Shown: positions 34,876 to 46,756 of the stretch, in pieces | How positions within the stretch are numbered: position 1 is the stretch's first letter | Layout: every line of letters begins with the position of its first letter | NCBI GenBank assembly: GCA_024305745.1 | Contig: JAHRBS010000011.1 | Coordinates: 124,001 to 188,000 of the forward strand | Origin: Polyporus tsugae | Lineage: Eukaryota > Basidiomycota > Agaricomycetes > Polyporales > Polyporaceae | Reading direction: 5' to 3' | Length of the DNA: 64,000 bases | Position numbers and translations under genes: made by a program | Notes under the pieces: generated by a model | Told to the model about the DNA's origin: nothing | What the model saw: the letters and a program-made list of their open reading frames with translations, nothing else | Databases searched by the model: none

Positions 34876-35133
34876 CAGTGAACGACACAGCAGACCAGAG
34901 ACCCAGAGGATCGCCGACACGGCCCCCGATTCTGCAATCGGGGCCGCTGACCATTGCCTCGCGCACGGACAACAGGTGAGACAGCGTTCGACACGCGTGC
35001 AGAGCATCCCCGCCGCTGTCCGCGGGGCCCCCGCCTGCCAGTGAACGACACAGCAGACCAGAGACCCAGAGGATCGCCGACACGGCCCCCGATTCTGCAA
35101 TCGGGGCCGCCGACCATTGCCTCGCGCACGGAC
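34876..35133. repeat. Direct repeat of about 95 bp with a hairpin
   Basis: Two copies (about 34876-34970 and 35039-35133) are identical except for one base and lie 163 bp apart. Each contains a perfect hairpin with arms GCCCCCGATT / AATCGGGGCC-like around CTGC. The overlapping open frames on both strands reflect the repetition and are not convincing genes. Confidence 0.75.
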
Positions 35134-35928
35134 TACCAGCCTCCACCGCACCGAGGAAGCGGGAACAGTCCCGTATACCCCTTACGATTCAGAAAATGTA
35201 CGGAAATGAATCTGACTCACACGCATACCACCCACCAGACCCCCGGCCCCCCGCCATCGCGGCCTTTTCACAACGTCGCGAGCGCGTCCAGCAATCGGCG
35301 TGGCAGTCCTTGATTCGAAGTGTTGAGAATGCAAGCCGGAGAGATCCTCCCACCGACGCACGAGTGGTTGGAAGGCGATCGGACGAGGAAAGACCTCAGA
35401 ATCGATGCTTGCCCCAGGCGATATGTCAAACCGACGACGCCTACGGCGTTGCTTGAGGTCAGCGACACCCAGTACAAACGACAGACCATGAGACGCACCA
35501 TCCGTAAAACAAACGTGGTGAGAATGAGATACACCTCTCGAAAGAGATAAGCCCACTGCTCTGAAGAGCCTTGATGTGCTGTCGATCGTGTGGTTCTGAA
35601 GCTCTGGAATCGTCGACGGAACTTCTTGGGGGGATGCGCTGAGGAGGAGGGTTGGCTGAGCGCTGCGCGCATCAAGAGTCGCTCAAGCGTTCATTACTCA
35701 GCTTGCGCCGGGCGCGCCGGCATTCCGGGACTGTCGCCGAGATGGCAGGAACACCCTCTGGAGAACCACCTAAGTACTGGGGCTTATGTCGCGCTTGTGT
35801 AGTATCCTGTCCAGCTGGGTGCCCTCCAATGCACTCTGTCATCGTTGTATTATGGTCTCCGTGGCGTATACTCTCGTTATCGTCCGAAGATGCGAATAAA
35901 TGACTGGGAGTACAACAAATGTGCATCA

Positions 35929-38485
35929 CTACGAAGCCTCTCCTCCCTCTTCGTCAGACGACGTATCTTGCGCCGGGTCCTTCACATCCTGAAGCAGGTT
36001 ATCCAAAGTGTTCTGCAGTACCTCGGACGGCGCAAGGTGAAGGCCGGTACAGATATAATTGCATACGTGCCAGGTGACGAAATCTTGAAGGCCCTTCGGC
36101 CCATGATCCCCGACACCCGACGTTCTGGAGACATGTGCGGGATGAGCGGAGGAACAACGCAAGTAAGCAAGAGCAGCTCACCCCTCTACCGTGTGCGTCA
36201 TAGGATCGAAAAGAGTAAGCGATAGCTTTCCGCCGACGCTGGCATTGTTTGACCCTACAAGGATGCTATATTGTTAGCGACATGCGATCCATTCAGGACT
36301 AGGGATCTACCTTGGATATCCGCGAAGATGTATTGACAAGCTGTCTGTTCGGCAATGAAATGAGCGAACACCGCCATAGTCAACGAGCGCAAGTCGCTCC
36401 GCGTGGTCGACCCATGGGTGCCACTGAATTTGACAACGGTTGAGGTCAGCCGGCGAGGCTCGACAAGATATGCCTCTGCCACCTCTGAAGCTGATTCTAA
36501 GTCTTGAGGTCGCTCGCCTTGGGGCTGTTCACCATTGCCCATCGCATCAGCATCCTCGACTGCTGACTTGTAGATCTTGACGAGAAACCCGTCAGAAACG
36601 TCGAATTCTGCGAATTCATGTAATGAGCGAGCCGGAAGGTATCAAGCGGACTTGTAGGACGAACCTGCAACATCGACGCCTTCATCAAGAGCGAGCGACT
36701 TGAACTTCTCGGCGAAGTAGGCCATGCGCTTCAGTCGAACGAGATCTGCCGTGAGTACGTTGACTACTTGCGAAATAGGTATATGCTCCCATCTCCCGCT
36801 GCCCACGTTGACCAGCCTCTTCGCGACAAAAGCTCGGCCGTTAATCTGGAGCTAAAGCACGGTGCGTCTTGCTTAGTCTATCCACACAGAGGAGCAAAGG
36901 AATGAACATACGCCAAACACGTCCTTCGTGCTGCCACGTTCACAGGCGCTAAGATCCAGCGTCCTCGTCTCCAAGAAACCAGATATCAGCGCGGACTCTT
37001 CCATGAGGGTCGGGGTACCGGTATCATCAGATACAAGACAGGTCGTTTTCTTGAAGCATATTTCGGTGACAGAGAGCGTGGGTGGGGTCTGTGCAAGAAT
37101 ATTCCCATCACTGATGAAGGACAAATGAAGCGTCTGTGTTGACGGCTGGGACGATTTTGTCTCTAGCAGGCAACATCAGTTCTGCCATGATGGTATTATG
37201 ATTACCAGTATGGAAAACCAACCTCGTGGACGTTTCGGAGTAGACGCACTGCCAATGCCTGATGGCTTGCGTTTTGATCCAGCCTTTCTGACGCCAATAA
37301 GCTCGGGGTCCTCAGTACGAGCGGAATACTGCACACATGAATGAATTCAGTAAAAGATGGTGACAAGAAGGAAAATGAACTAACCTGGCCGACGTTGATG
37401 TATAGCTCGACGCTAAACGCACATAGCTTGGAGTTTCCCTTACTTTTACTACGCTGGGCGTGCTTTGGAAGGACGATGTACGTGTCGCGGTACTCGGGCG
37501 CGCTATATGTCTGATACCATTGAGCCACTGTCATGACGAGACTGTCAGTGGGAAAGACAAAGTTGTTGGGAGCGCGTAGGCTCGTCTCCTCCCTGGTAGT
37601 TGAATGTATCACTCAGGCAAGGTCTGACTAGGCTGATGTAAAATGGAAACGTACTCAAGCAGTGGGGCAGAGTAAATTTCGGTCCAACGTCCATTCACCT
37701 CCTTGACAATCCGAGATCGAAGAGCTATCCCAAAGCGTTTTGAGAAGACAGAAGTGGTGGATAGATGATAGAGGTTACATACCGAGCATGGTCTGTCCTT
37801 CGGGAAATGAGATCACGCCTGTACCCAGCATCTGATCCACGTGCTTTGTAGAGTCGCTGCGACGACACTCGTAGTAGATGGTACAATAGGCGACCTGTGC
37901 TCTCTGAGAAGGTGATCCAATCCCCTGAGCCGTACGAATAGCTTGTAGCTCCTGCACCGAGGTCGTGGTTCCAACGGATTGGTGCGCATCGTTGCTTGAG
38001 GACTTGTTCATCTTCGCGACAAGATTAAGGTGCCGACGCTGGGCCCCACGCTCACGATCTTGATCTGTTGTTCCGGCTTCATAGTTGGCTGTAATGATAT
38101 AGTCAGCATATAGCACTTGCATCCCCATATCGGTCAGCGAACTAACAAAACAAACTCACCCGCTCGACGGCATGTTCCACAGGGGTCTGTTATCATGGTG
38201 CCACATACGCCGCACTCGCCGCATTGTACGTAGTTGGCCTGAAGCAGAAGTTGCCGAAAGTACTTGGGGACATCTGGAAAACCAACTCACCCGAATCTCA
38301 TCCTTGTCAACACCGCTTATGTCAGGATCCTGTAACTTGGCACAGAGGAAGCACAGGTGACCCCCAGGCTCCATTCGAGGGAAGACCATTTGGCATCCGT
38401 TACCGACGTTGAGGTGGCCGCCACAGGGATCTGCATTGATTGCTTCTCGATAATGGATGGGAGGTCGACGATATGCGGAAGCCAT
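35929..38485 (-). CDS. Alpha-type protein kinase, 11 exons, 655 aa
   Basis: It is an atypical Ser/Thr kinase of the alpha-kinase (MHCK/EF2K) family. Minus-strand exons are 38485-38291, 38238-38160, 38088-37783, 37724-37655, 37592-37385, 37328-37223, 37162-36912, 36851-36665, 36607-36311, 36254-36182 and 36124-35929; all phases agree. The N-terminus is Cys-rich (CGECGVCG with later C-x2-C pairs), probably zinc-binding. In the kinase domain (about aa 370-640), AFVAKRL supplies the likely ATP-binding Lys416, FADIQG (Asp564) corresponds to the DLQG motif, GVGDHGPKG is the glycine-rich loop, and His610, Cys612 and Cys616 match the structural zinc ligands. The tail is acidic. Such kinases are expanded in Agaricomycetes; the substrate is unknown. 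No lesion is visible. Confidence 0.85.
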
Positions 38486-39690
38486 GGGCTGGAGTATCGG
38501 GAGTATCGTGCACAGAAGTGAGAGGACGCTGTCGGCCAGAGAAAACTTCGTCATGTTCGCGATTGAACAGCACGATATATTCACAATCTTGGGTGGATTC
38601 TAACTTATCAAGGTCCAGCTCCACTAATCCGACGCTCTTCGGAGCAGTCCAAATCCTTGGGACTGATGCAGTGGCGCTTTTGCGGTGCCGACGCCAGCCG
38701 ACATACGTGAGCCGAGGTAGGCGCGACACAGGCGTTTTTAGGGGTCCAGGGATGAGAACGGTACCGAAGGACGAGCGAGTAGCAGGCGTCGTTGCGGGAC
38801 CAGGAATGAGAGCCGTAGCGAAGCGTCGGCTGTACCGAAGATGGGCAGTGTAGCTTGAAGCTTGAAGCGAGAGCGGCCGAAGCAGGGCAGTGCAAGTGAG
38901 CACCAGGTTGCATGCAATATTTGGTCACCTGCGCTCCCGACATAATATCACGATACGAATCATACGATAGATGTACTCGATGGGACCGTTGCTTACCTGC
39001 GCTCCTTCCTTTCCTTGGATACTTCCGTCCCCCGCCCCCTTTGGACTAACATCTAATATGAATACGATGCAAGATAGCGCACACTGTCGTGACTCGTGAG
39101 GAAGCAGTTAACCCACTTTGAACCAAGTAGCCGAGCGTAAACGTAAGCGCGAGGACCCTGCTCTGGACACCGACTCTGACAGAAACTGCGGTAGAGGAAG
39201 GTAAGACTACAGATTCACCATCTTTCTCTAGCTGACTTACTTGAGGCATTCAACTCCCCGCCTACAAAGAACGCTCGAAGATGGAAGAGATCGACGCGCG
39301 TTGTTTCCCCTTGGAGAGACATACGCCAACAACCTGATGCTCCTTTTACAGCTGGACTACCTGCAAGGGGGCTTGACGGAGAAGGAGCTGTCAGCCATAG
39401 TGCGCAAGTGCATTGCGTGCGAGAGGATGAGGATATTCACAAAACACGTCTTTTATACATACAACTAAGTGTCCATTCTTCCACCCTATACGCTGGCTAC
39501 GCAACCCCAAAGACAACGCTGCGAGTTTCGCCGATGACCGCATCCTACTCCGAAGGAGAAACGATCTCGACAAAGAGTAGATTGCACGGTAGTAACTGAA
39601 CGCGAGAGGCAAGAGGGAGTACGGGATGTAACTGCAGGTCGATAGTTGGGCGCGTCGATCCTAACAGCAAGTTCCGACGCGAAGCGGACG
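38486..39690. other. No supported gene between the kinase and GH115 fragment
   Basis: Short frames on both strands show no family signature. The 400 bp upstream of the kinase ATG presumably hold its promoter, but no clear TATA box is placed. Confidence 0.35.
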
Positions 39691-40600
39691 TCAGGAAGCA
39701 CCGCGTCGAAATCTGCGCAGAATACTTACCGGGCCAGAGGTAGCTTCCCTCGCAACCACAGGATCAACTCGAACCTGGACATCGTCGTCAACAGAAATCA
39801 CCCGAGGATTCACAAAGGATGCTACGCACAGTTTCGTGTAGAAGAAACGGTTGAACGGCGAGCCAGGGAGAGCACCTCCCGTACCATTGACAGATTTTCC
39901 GTCATCCAGTTTGGCGGTGCTGGCTGTGCATGAACCACCCGGAAGGGTTGACGAACAAGGCAATGTGTTTTGTCGGCAGCACGCCAGCCCACCTACCCCG
40001 GAGGTTAGACAAGTTCCACTGCATTCTAGGATGATGGTTAGGGACGCACCAGTACCAAGGCGAGACGCCTGACGAGTCAAGACGAACGATAAGCACGGAT
40101 CGCCCGATAAACGCAGTGCACCGAATTGCTCGAAATGTTTATACAACGCATAGATCAACCCGCGCTTGTCTGCACCGATGACAACATACGCACTTCGGAC
40201 ATCTTTCACCATAAATGCTACCCACTTGCCCTGGGAGAAGGACACGTCGAGCTTGGTCCGGTTGACGGGGTTGTCGATGAGAGATAACTTCCCCAAGGTG
40301 CCCACGATAATAGGAGTACGAGGCCCGAAGGAAGTCGAGTTAGTAGCTGAGTCGGACGCCGCTTGGGACAAGGTGATGTTCGTGAGCGTGGGCTTGACCC
40401 CGGTGACGGACTCGATGTTGGAGGCGAAGTCGAAGGCGATGCGTGTGACGCCAGGCCATCCGTCAGGGGAGAGAAAGATTTCATACGCCTCTCTGCTGTG
40501 TCGGGGCCCTCAACATCCGCAACGACGAGGGCAGCGGAAAGGGAAGAGCAGGGGAAGATGACGCAGATGGCTTTTGACTGAAGTGCCCGATGGTGGTCAA
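39691..40600 (-). pseudogene. GH115 glycoside hydrolase, N-terminal fragment
   Basis: GH115 enzymes are secreted alpha-glucuronidases acting on glucuronoxylan. The minus strand encodes, in pieces, FLSPDGWPGVTRIAFDF, TPIIVGTLGKLSLID, LDVSFSQGKW, VIGADKRGLIYALY and, after a plausible 53-nt intron, GVSPWYWCVP, all typical of the N-terminal half of the family. Downstream, SPFNRFFYTKL and SYLWP fall in different frames and the central catalytic part is missing. The fragment covers about a quarter of the usual length of nearly 1,000 aa. Frame changes and truncation make it non-functional. Confidence 0.7.
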
Positions 40601-40723
40601 GCGGAGAGAGCGCGAGGGTTGGCCACGTGGCAAAGCCGCCCATTGGTCACCGGTGACTGGAGCGTTTGAGTTGTCCTCCCCAACCCCCATCCCAGTCCGG
40701 CGTATCGAGTCTTCCCGTACGTC

Positions 40724-42661
40724 ATGACAAGTCAAGGTTGGTTTGATCGCTGTCTCGAGTCCGGGGAACAAGCGACAGAACGGCTCAACTCCTGGTTCGC
40801 CCACAGTTGGTCCTTCCGACCGGAGCAGAACAGATGAGCCCGGCAACAGCTCACAGTCTAATCGCAGTCATTCTGCATCTCGTGCACATCCCACACCCAG
40901 CTCACGCTCCCGCCGCGCCCTGCGAGCATCTCGAGAGGAGGAAGCGCATTTCTCGACTCCGGCCGTACAGGACAGCTTGTGGTTCGCCTCGGACTTCCTG
41001 CTCAGTGCGGGAATGGTTGTCATTCAACCTTCGTCCGGGAAAGTCGTCATCCTCTCCGAAGAAGAGCAGGATGAGGATGGCCGGGTGCATCACTACTGGT
41101 TCCTGCCGAAGGGCAGGAAGAACGCTGGGGAGTCCCTGGAACGGACTGCCCTACGGGAAGCGTCCGAAGAGGTGTGTCCCCCTTTCCAACTCGTCCTGGC
41201 ATTCAGCAACATGGTGTAGATGATGTCGCCCAGGCCCTTTCTGCCACGCATGCATCCTTGTCTGGTGCCCGAGCCAGTTCCGCTGTTATGACGGCCGGAC
41301 TCGGGCACGATAGCGGTGCGGCCGCCCACCAACATTTCCCTACGTGAACTCTAGTCGAACCCACCCGTCATAGGGTTGCGGTTGATGCACTCGCCAGCAT
41401 GCTCCCGTGGTGACGCGCATGAGCAGCGCAAGCCTGAGCCTGCGACGTTGTAGCGAATATATGCGTGGCGCACTTGTCGCCAGCGCGCTCTATGAACCAA
41501 GGAGCAGAAAGCGACGTCGCCTCGCTTCTCATGCGCACGTCTTTGGTTGTATCCAGAGGCAGCGGCAGGCCTGATCACAAAACCATGGATGCGCGCCGCA
41601 GGGCAAATAGACAAGGCAGCGGACCTCAATGGATCGCGGTGGGAGGATGCGCGCGGGGCGCGCGATGCAGGACGCGTTGGGTTAAACGTGCGCCGCAAGT
41701 TACTGAGCAAACTGTGCGTCGTTCTGGATGAGCAGTGGACTTGAAGAGGGTGGGCACACTGCGTCTCAGCTCACGCGGGCGTGACAAGCACCTGTCTCTA
41801 TGAACTTCACCAGACGGTTTAGACACGCCTCTCCTCGTCCTTTTCCTTCTCCCATTTTCCCTTTGATATGGGTATAAACCGTCTGGGTAGGAGATCACGT
41901 AAATTCACGACCCGGCCGCAGTGTGAATGCATGCCAGGCAACTGACGTACTTCTTTTATTTAGTCGGGCTTCCGCGTGACCTTCTTGCCCATCATCCTGC
42001 GACACAATGCGCCTGGAGCTCCAGGCTCCCTCGCCCGGCTCGACCGCGCACGTATGCTCCCCTGCATCGAGCCCATATATATATCCACGCGAGTGTACAA
42101 GAAGGGAGGGCGCACCGAACGCGACGGCGAATACCTCACGGTCTGGTTCATCGGCCAAATACCACACAACGAGGTTCGTTCCTTCCCTTCCTTTGTCCGC
42201 TAGGCGCAAGAGTGCCCATCTGACTGTTACGTCAACGGTGCCTGAACGCGCCCATGACAGGTTGTCGAGCCCGGCACGCGCATGTCGAATGGAGTCAACT
42301 ATGGAACCCATCTTCTTTCCATCGAAGAAGCCCTCTTCGTGCTTCCGAGCGCAGAGAGGTACATCGTGCGCATAGCGTACCACGTGTGGCAAGAGACGGT
42401 GGAGCTGCAGTCACAAAGCATATACAAGGAGTATGTCGCTCAGCTTCGCGCCAAGGCGGATGCCAGCAACGCTTCGGCTTCCAGTGCACCTGTTCCCACT
42501 TCAGCCATGGAGGGGTGAGTCATCTACGCTGAGCGCTGCTTTCCTGATCCTCGGACCAATTCTCACTTTCCGCGTGTTTTTGTACTGGCAGGACCGACCA
42601 ACGCGGCGAGTCGGGGGTTGGGGTAGAGGTCACGTCTGAGCTCGGTCTGGCGCTGTTTTAG
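40724..42661 (+). CDS. NUDIX hydrolase, 5 exons, about 308 aa
   Basis: NUDIX hydrolases cleave nucleoside diphosphates linked to another moiety. Proposed exons are 40724-40794, 40850-41171, 41964-42173, 42261-42514 and 42592-42661, all in consistent phase. The Nudix box spans the second intron: Gly112, Glu118, Arg126-Glu127 and Glu130-Glu131, followed by Ser-Gly-Phe, matching GX5EX7REUXEEXGU. Before it is FLLSAGMVVIQP and after it SGFRVTFLPI, then YLTVWFIGQIP and a C-terminal helix. The N-terminus is Ser/Arg-rich and less certain, because the start exon was chosen only to supply an ATG in phase. The second intron is 792 nt, far longer than its neighbours, and probably holds inserted DNA. The substrate cannot be deduced. 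Confidence 0.75.
41810..41886. repeat. Inverted repeat inside the long NUDIX intron
   Basis: Perfect 12-bp arms CCAGACGGTTTA (41810-41821) and TAAACCGTCTGG (41875-41886) enclose a pyrimidine-rich loop of 53 bases. This may be the end or core of a small non-autonomous element, or an RNA hairpin within the intron. Confidence 0.5.
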
Positions 42662-44120
42662 ATATATTCACGAATCGGCAGGGCGGTAGATATCGTTAGC
42701 GTTGGTGACGATGGAGGAGTCATGTGACACGTCCGGACCGGTATTCCGGCTTCGCCATATTCAAGTTGACCGCGACCTCCGACTCGTACTCGTATTATAT
42801 ATGACTATCGCGCATCAATCCGCTGTAATCGTCATTGGATCGCAGACCTGGTCGGGTACGTGAGGTGCATACGGAACTGCTTTATCACCGATCGACTCAG
42901 ATGTCAAGCCTTAGCTGTTCCGACTGAACTCGTTATGTCACAATGTGTAGCGTGCGCCATATCGACGCAAGCGAACGGTCCCAACAAATATATTCGCCAT
43001 CTTGCTGAGTACTGCCCTAGAGAAGGCATTCGGGATGCCTCTCTTGTGCGGACATACCATGCACACGCACCCCGGTGCTCTTACGCTGCAGCACGGAGCA
43101 GTACTGTAAGTAGTAACAAGTCACCAAGCCAGCTGAGTAGCGGGCTCACCTCTCCCGCCCACCAGTACTCGTGCTCACCTCTGACTCGGAAAGCTTCCTT
43201 AGTTCACTCGAATCAATTGGCTATCTAGGTCCATGGAAAGAAGCTGCTCGGGGTGGCGCGCGTGCGCAGCGGCTGTGCCCTCCACTGAAACTAGGCAAGA
43301 GGACGTTCTCCCACCACCCGTGTGCTGCCCTTAGATGCGCCCCGTCGGGAATCTCTTGATCATGCTTTCCTGCTGTTGTCCCTGGCTTGGGCTGACTACA
43401 ATACTAATTACTACTTATTGGAGTTCCTGCTTCGCTGATCATGTATGGACTGATATTTTGGACGTTGTCACTGCCGCGTGTGTTTAGAGGGAATGACATA
43501 TGCATGCTTTTGTTATTCCATCATCTCGTAGTCTCTACTAGGGCGTGCTAGTGGCTCCATGCGACATCTCACGTTACGAGACTCGGAGTACCTGCATCAC
43601 ATCATTTAAGCTTTTTTATCAGCCCAGGGCACGAATGATTAACCTTACTTTCTTCTAGGAACCCATGCAGACAACCCCGCCGAGCGCTTCACGTGCACAG
43701 GACACGGACTAAGCAATGCAACATCTAATTCTTGAACACCCCAACAAGCCCGGTCGTACTGTAGTACCAGGACGAGACCGCAGTGGAACGATTATCGCGC
43801 GGCCTGTGTGGGACTCTACCAACACCAGGCGGCGGGGACATCGATCTCGGCCGAACGTGCTTGACGCCTCCGCCGATCCGTCGACCTCGACGTCTGGCGC
43901 CAGCTCAAGACCGGAGACGCAGATATGGACATGGACATGAGCGGAGACGGCCGTGCTCCGCCTCCCCCAGAACGACAATACAGAGACACTGGCATCATCC
44001 ACGCAATTCACTCGCGTTGCGCCGTTGGCATTGTGTCAGACGGGGGCGCTGCATCTGATTCGACCTGCCGTTGGACGCGCACATTATCATCAACGATGAC
44101 AGGGTCGGACCGGTATTGGT
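42662..44120. other. No supported gene
   Basis: Short frames near 42935-43060 (ANGPNKYIRHLAEYCP) and 43170-43230 (DSESFLSSLESIGYLGPWK) have protein-like composition but cannot be joined or assigned. Other parts show nothing. Confidence 0.3.
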
Positions 44121-44448
44121 GTGGAGGACGGAATCGTATCCCTCGAGACGAACGACGACTTTGCCATGGGTGTCCCTCCCGGAGCTCCTGGTGCACTGGA
44201 CCGTCCTCCTGCTCACAACATGGCTGAGGGTCTCATGGGCGCAGGCAAACGGACACCTCCCTGGACCTCAAGCGGGAACTGCCAACCTTCCCATGGTGGC
44301 TGTGCGCCAGGTCTCAGGTACGTTCCTTATCCCCCGCTGCTACTGAGAATGGATGTGGGTGTGCGATGGATAAGCGAGCGAGCGAGAACACTGTCCGGCC
44401 GACGAACACGCCGAACGCCGCGACGAATGCCAGTGGCGGGCATGGACA

Positions 44449-44479
<31 letters not shown>

Positions 44480-44840
44480 GCGAGGTCGAGCCAGGACCGT
44501 ATCGCGACGAGGACATCCTGCTGAGTCTCCGACTCCTCGTGCGTTTCAGCAAGTACCTCCACTGCCAACAGGTGTTCTACAAGCAGCGGGCGAGCTTCCA
44601 CCGGGCGACTGCCCAGTTCCCCAATTATGGCCGTCCACATCGGGCCCGAGCAGCTCAGCATTCTCGTCGAGCAGGGCGTCTGCCGGTTCTTCAACACCGG
44701 CTTCGAGCGCGACTCCCGCGAAGGATGTTAATCCGTTCATGAAGGCATTATATTCCGCGACCGGCCGAGGAAAGGAGAAGGAGCGGTGGGTACAGCGGCA
44801 ACGTTTTCGTACTCGTCGAGCGCTTTACGTACCAGCATAG
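44121..44840 (+). CDS. Low-complexity open frame of 239 codons, uncertain
   Basis: The open frame is Pro-, Ser- and Arg-rich and includes a polyserine run encoded by a (CAT)10 microsatellite. The last 40 codons look more protein-like (NPFMKALYSATGRGKEKE). No domain is recognised, and no proper ATG near the beginning can be defended, because exons further upstream could belong to it. It might be the C-terminal exon of a disordered fungal protein, or a chance frame in GC-rich DNA. Confidence 0.2.
44449..44478 (+). repeat. (CAT)10 microsatellite
   Basis: Ten perfect CAT units. Confidence 0.95.
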
Positions 44841-45394
44841 TTCGTCTGAACTTGCGAGAGATCCAGTACCGGATCATGATCGTCTTCGTGCATACGCCCC
44901 TGGCATATTTCCAGCTGGTGCAACAGCGCAGGAAGTAGGTCTACGCTGGTGGTGCAGCCCTGTGCTGGCTTGGACTAAGATATCACTAGAGTTCGATGGT
45001 GATGAATGCAGGAGAAGTTCGACTTGACTAAGGAGCCCTTTCAACGGAGGAGAGCACGTGAGGGAGAGCGGTCCGTTCCTCCGATAGCGGCGACCGGGGC
45101 TAGTAAGCATACGAAAACGTGGGTGTGTTCCGTGCCCGCACAAGAGCATTTGAACCAACCCACGCCCTCGGGAGTTAACTCGACGGCGAGACCGTAACCG
45201 CTTGGCCATTGTCCTGGCCATTGTCCAAATGCCTGGCGCGCGCGACAGAGCGTCTGGAACGGGCCGCGACGCTCCGCGGACTTTGGTTTCGCTCAAGACG
45301 CCGTCAGCTCGCGAAGGACGCGAGTAGGGAGTCCAGCAAGATCGTCGGGCGATGGCGCGAGCTCGTCATGCTGGGCTTCCGCCGACTTGCTCCC

Positions 45395-45830
45395 ACCCGT
45401 CTTGCCCTTGGGAGGTGAGTATGCGATGCTAACCACGAATAGGAGGTCCGGAGGTCTGTGCGCGCGTGCCGGCGTCGGCAGACGAGAGGGGAAGGTAGGC
45501 TGCACGCGGCCCGAAGAGAAGGTCCGAAGGTCTGCAGGTGCGCCAGTCGCTAGAGGAGGGGCAAACGAGCGGTTGGCAGGAGGCGAGGAGGTGAGGGTGA
45601 GCTGCGTGAGGCCCGAAGAGAAGGTCCAGAGGTCTGTGCACGCGCGTGCCCGTCGCGAGACAAGGAGGTCCGGATGCGTGGGAGCTGCACGAGGTCCGAA
45701 GAGAAAAAGGTGGGAAGGCTTGCCCGCGCCCGTCGCCAAGCGAGTGGGACCGTCGGCAAACGAGCGGTTGGCGCGAGACGAGAAGGTGCCACACGGAGCT
45801 GCCGAATAGAACCATTGGAGGGCTGGAGAT
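45395..45830. repeat. GC-rich repeat with internal 100-130-bp units
   Basis: The words CCCGAAGAGAAGGTC and GAGCGGTTGGC recur in imperfect tandem units of about 100-130 bp. The same repeat is found at 56590-56742 and 63915-64000, on either side of the Ty3 element; the right flank matches 45700-45806, including GGTGCCACACGGAGCTGCCG with one change. The long frames on both strands follow from the repeat composition and are not genes. Confidence 0.75.
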
Positions 45831-46085
45831 TTGCGGGAGACCGTTGCGAGGCCGAGGAGGTGAGTGTGCGGCGCGACCTCGAGCTGCGCGAAGGCTAGAC
45901 GTAACACCGAACAGAACATTGGAGGTCCCGAGAGTCCTGAGTCCGCCCATCCGGTCTCGCGCTCGCAGGAGTGCGCGAGACCCTCGCGCCTGCTTCAACT
46001 TGCAGTTCGCCGTAACTCGTCTGCCTTATAAAGTGCTATGTCGCCAAGCGCAGCCTCTACTTACATCCACAGACGTTTTGAGATC

Positions 46086-46756
46086 ATGCCTGCCTTTCAA
46101 GTGAGTAAATCAGACTACGAGGTGAGCCCCGGCCTTGCACACCTGAGGTGAACGGAAGATAGACGTGCACAAACACACAACTTGCAGATTATGTCTTCCA
46201 TATTCAAGATTGACAAGAATGCAAGATCCCAAGTGACCTGGGCAGAATTCGTGAAGGTACAGTGTGTCGTGACGATTCGCCAGTTATAGGATGTGCTGAT
46301 GATTTGGTAGGTCATGACCCATTTAGGCTTTACATATTCACCAGGGGGCCACATGGGCAGGGGTAAGACGTCTGGCAGCCGATGTAGATTCATATCGCGA
46401 ACAGACGGAACCATCCTGAAGTTCCATGCAGTGAGTTCCTGACATACTGACGGGAAACCCGTCAGATCTTCTGATGTGCACCCTTCAGCCTCACTCAAAG
46501 AAGATGGAATGTTTCAAGCAGGAGGAGTAAGTGATGTCCTTCCCTCCCACTATAGGAATTAACAGGCGGTCCAACGTGTAGTGTCAAGAGGGAGTTGGAG
46601 AACATTTTGGGGTGGAGCAAAAGCTCATTCGCCGCTTGAGATGGGTGGAGGCGAGGAACCCGGAGAATAACCGGTGCGGCGGTAGTAAAAGGAGATTTGA
46701 TCAGATTGGTGAGACATTAGTGTACGGGAGGTGGGCGGCATTTGGCCGAAAATGAG
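46086..46756 (+). CDS. Small protein with HicA-like pattern, 5 exons, 145 aa
   Basis: Exons 46086-46121, 46188-46256, 46311-46430, 46489-46526 and 46582-46756 join in phase with GT-AG introns of 51-66 nt. The middle reads TWAEFVKVMTHLGFTYSPGG, then GSRCRFISRTDGTILKFHAPH, then a basic helix. The order helix, GF, GS, aromatic, basic strand, H-x-PH recalls the double-stranded-RNA-binding-like fold of HicA/YcfA proteins; similar domains end many fungal proteins. In bacteria HicA is an mRNA interferase, but the catalytic His of HicA cannot be placed with certainty here, so no activity is claimed. Expression and start are unproven. Confidence 0.5.

Noticed and set aside
34553..35151. Minus-strand frames of 120-197 codons
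   Set aside because: They translate a direct DNA repeat with a hairpin; the same phrase appears in several frames.
45293..45998. Long minus-strand frames over the GC-rich repeat
   Set aside because: Open in several frames and repetitive in composition; the pattern follows the DNA repeat, not a protein.
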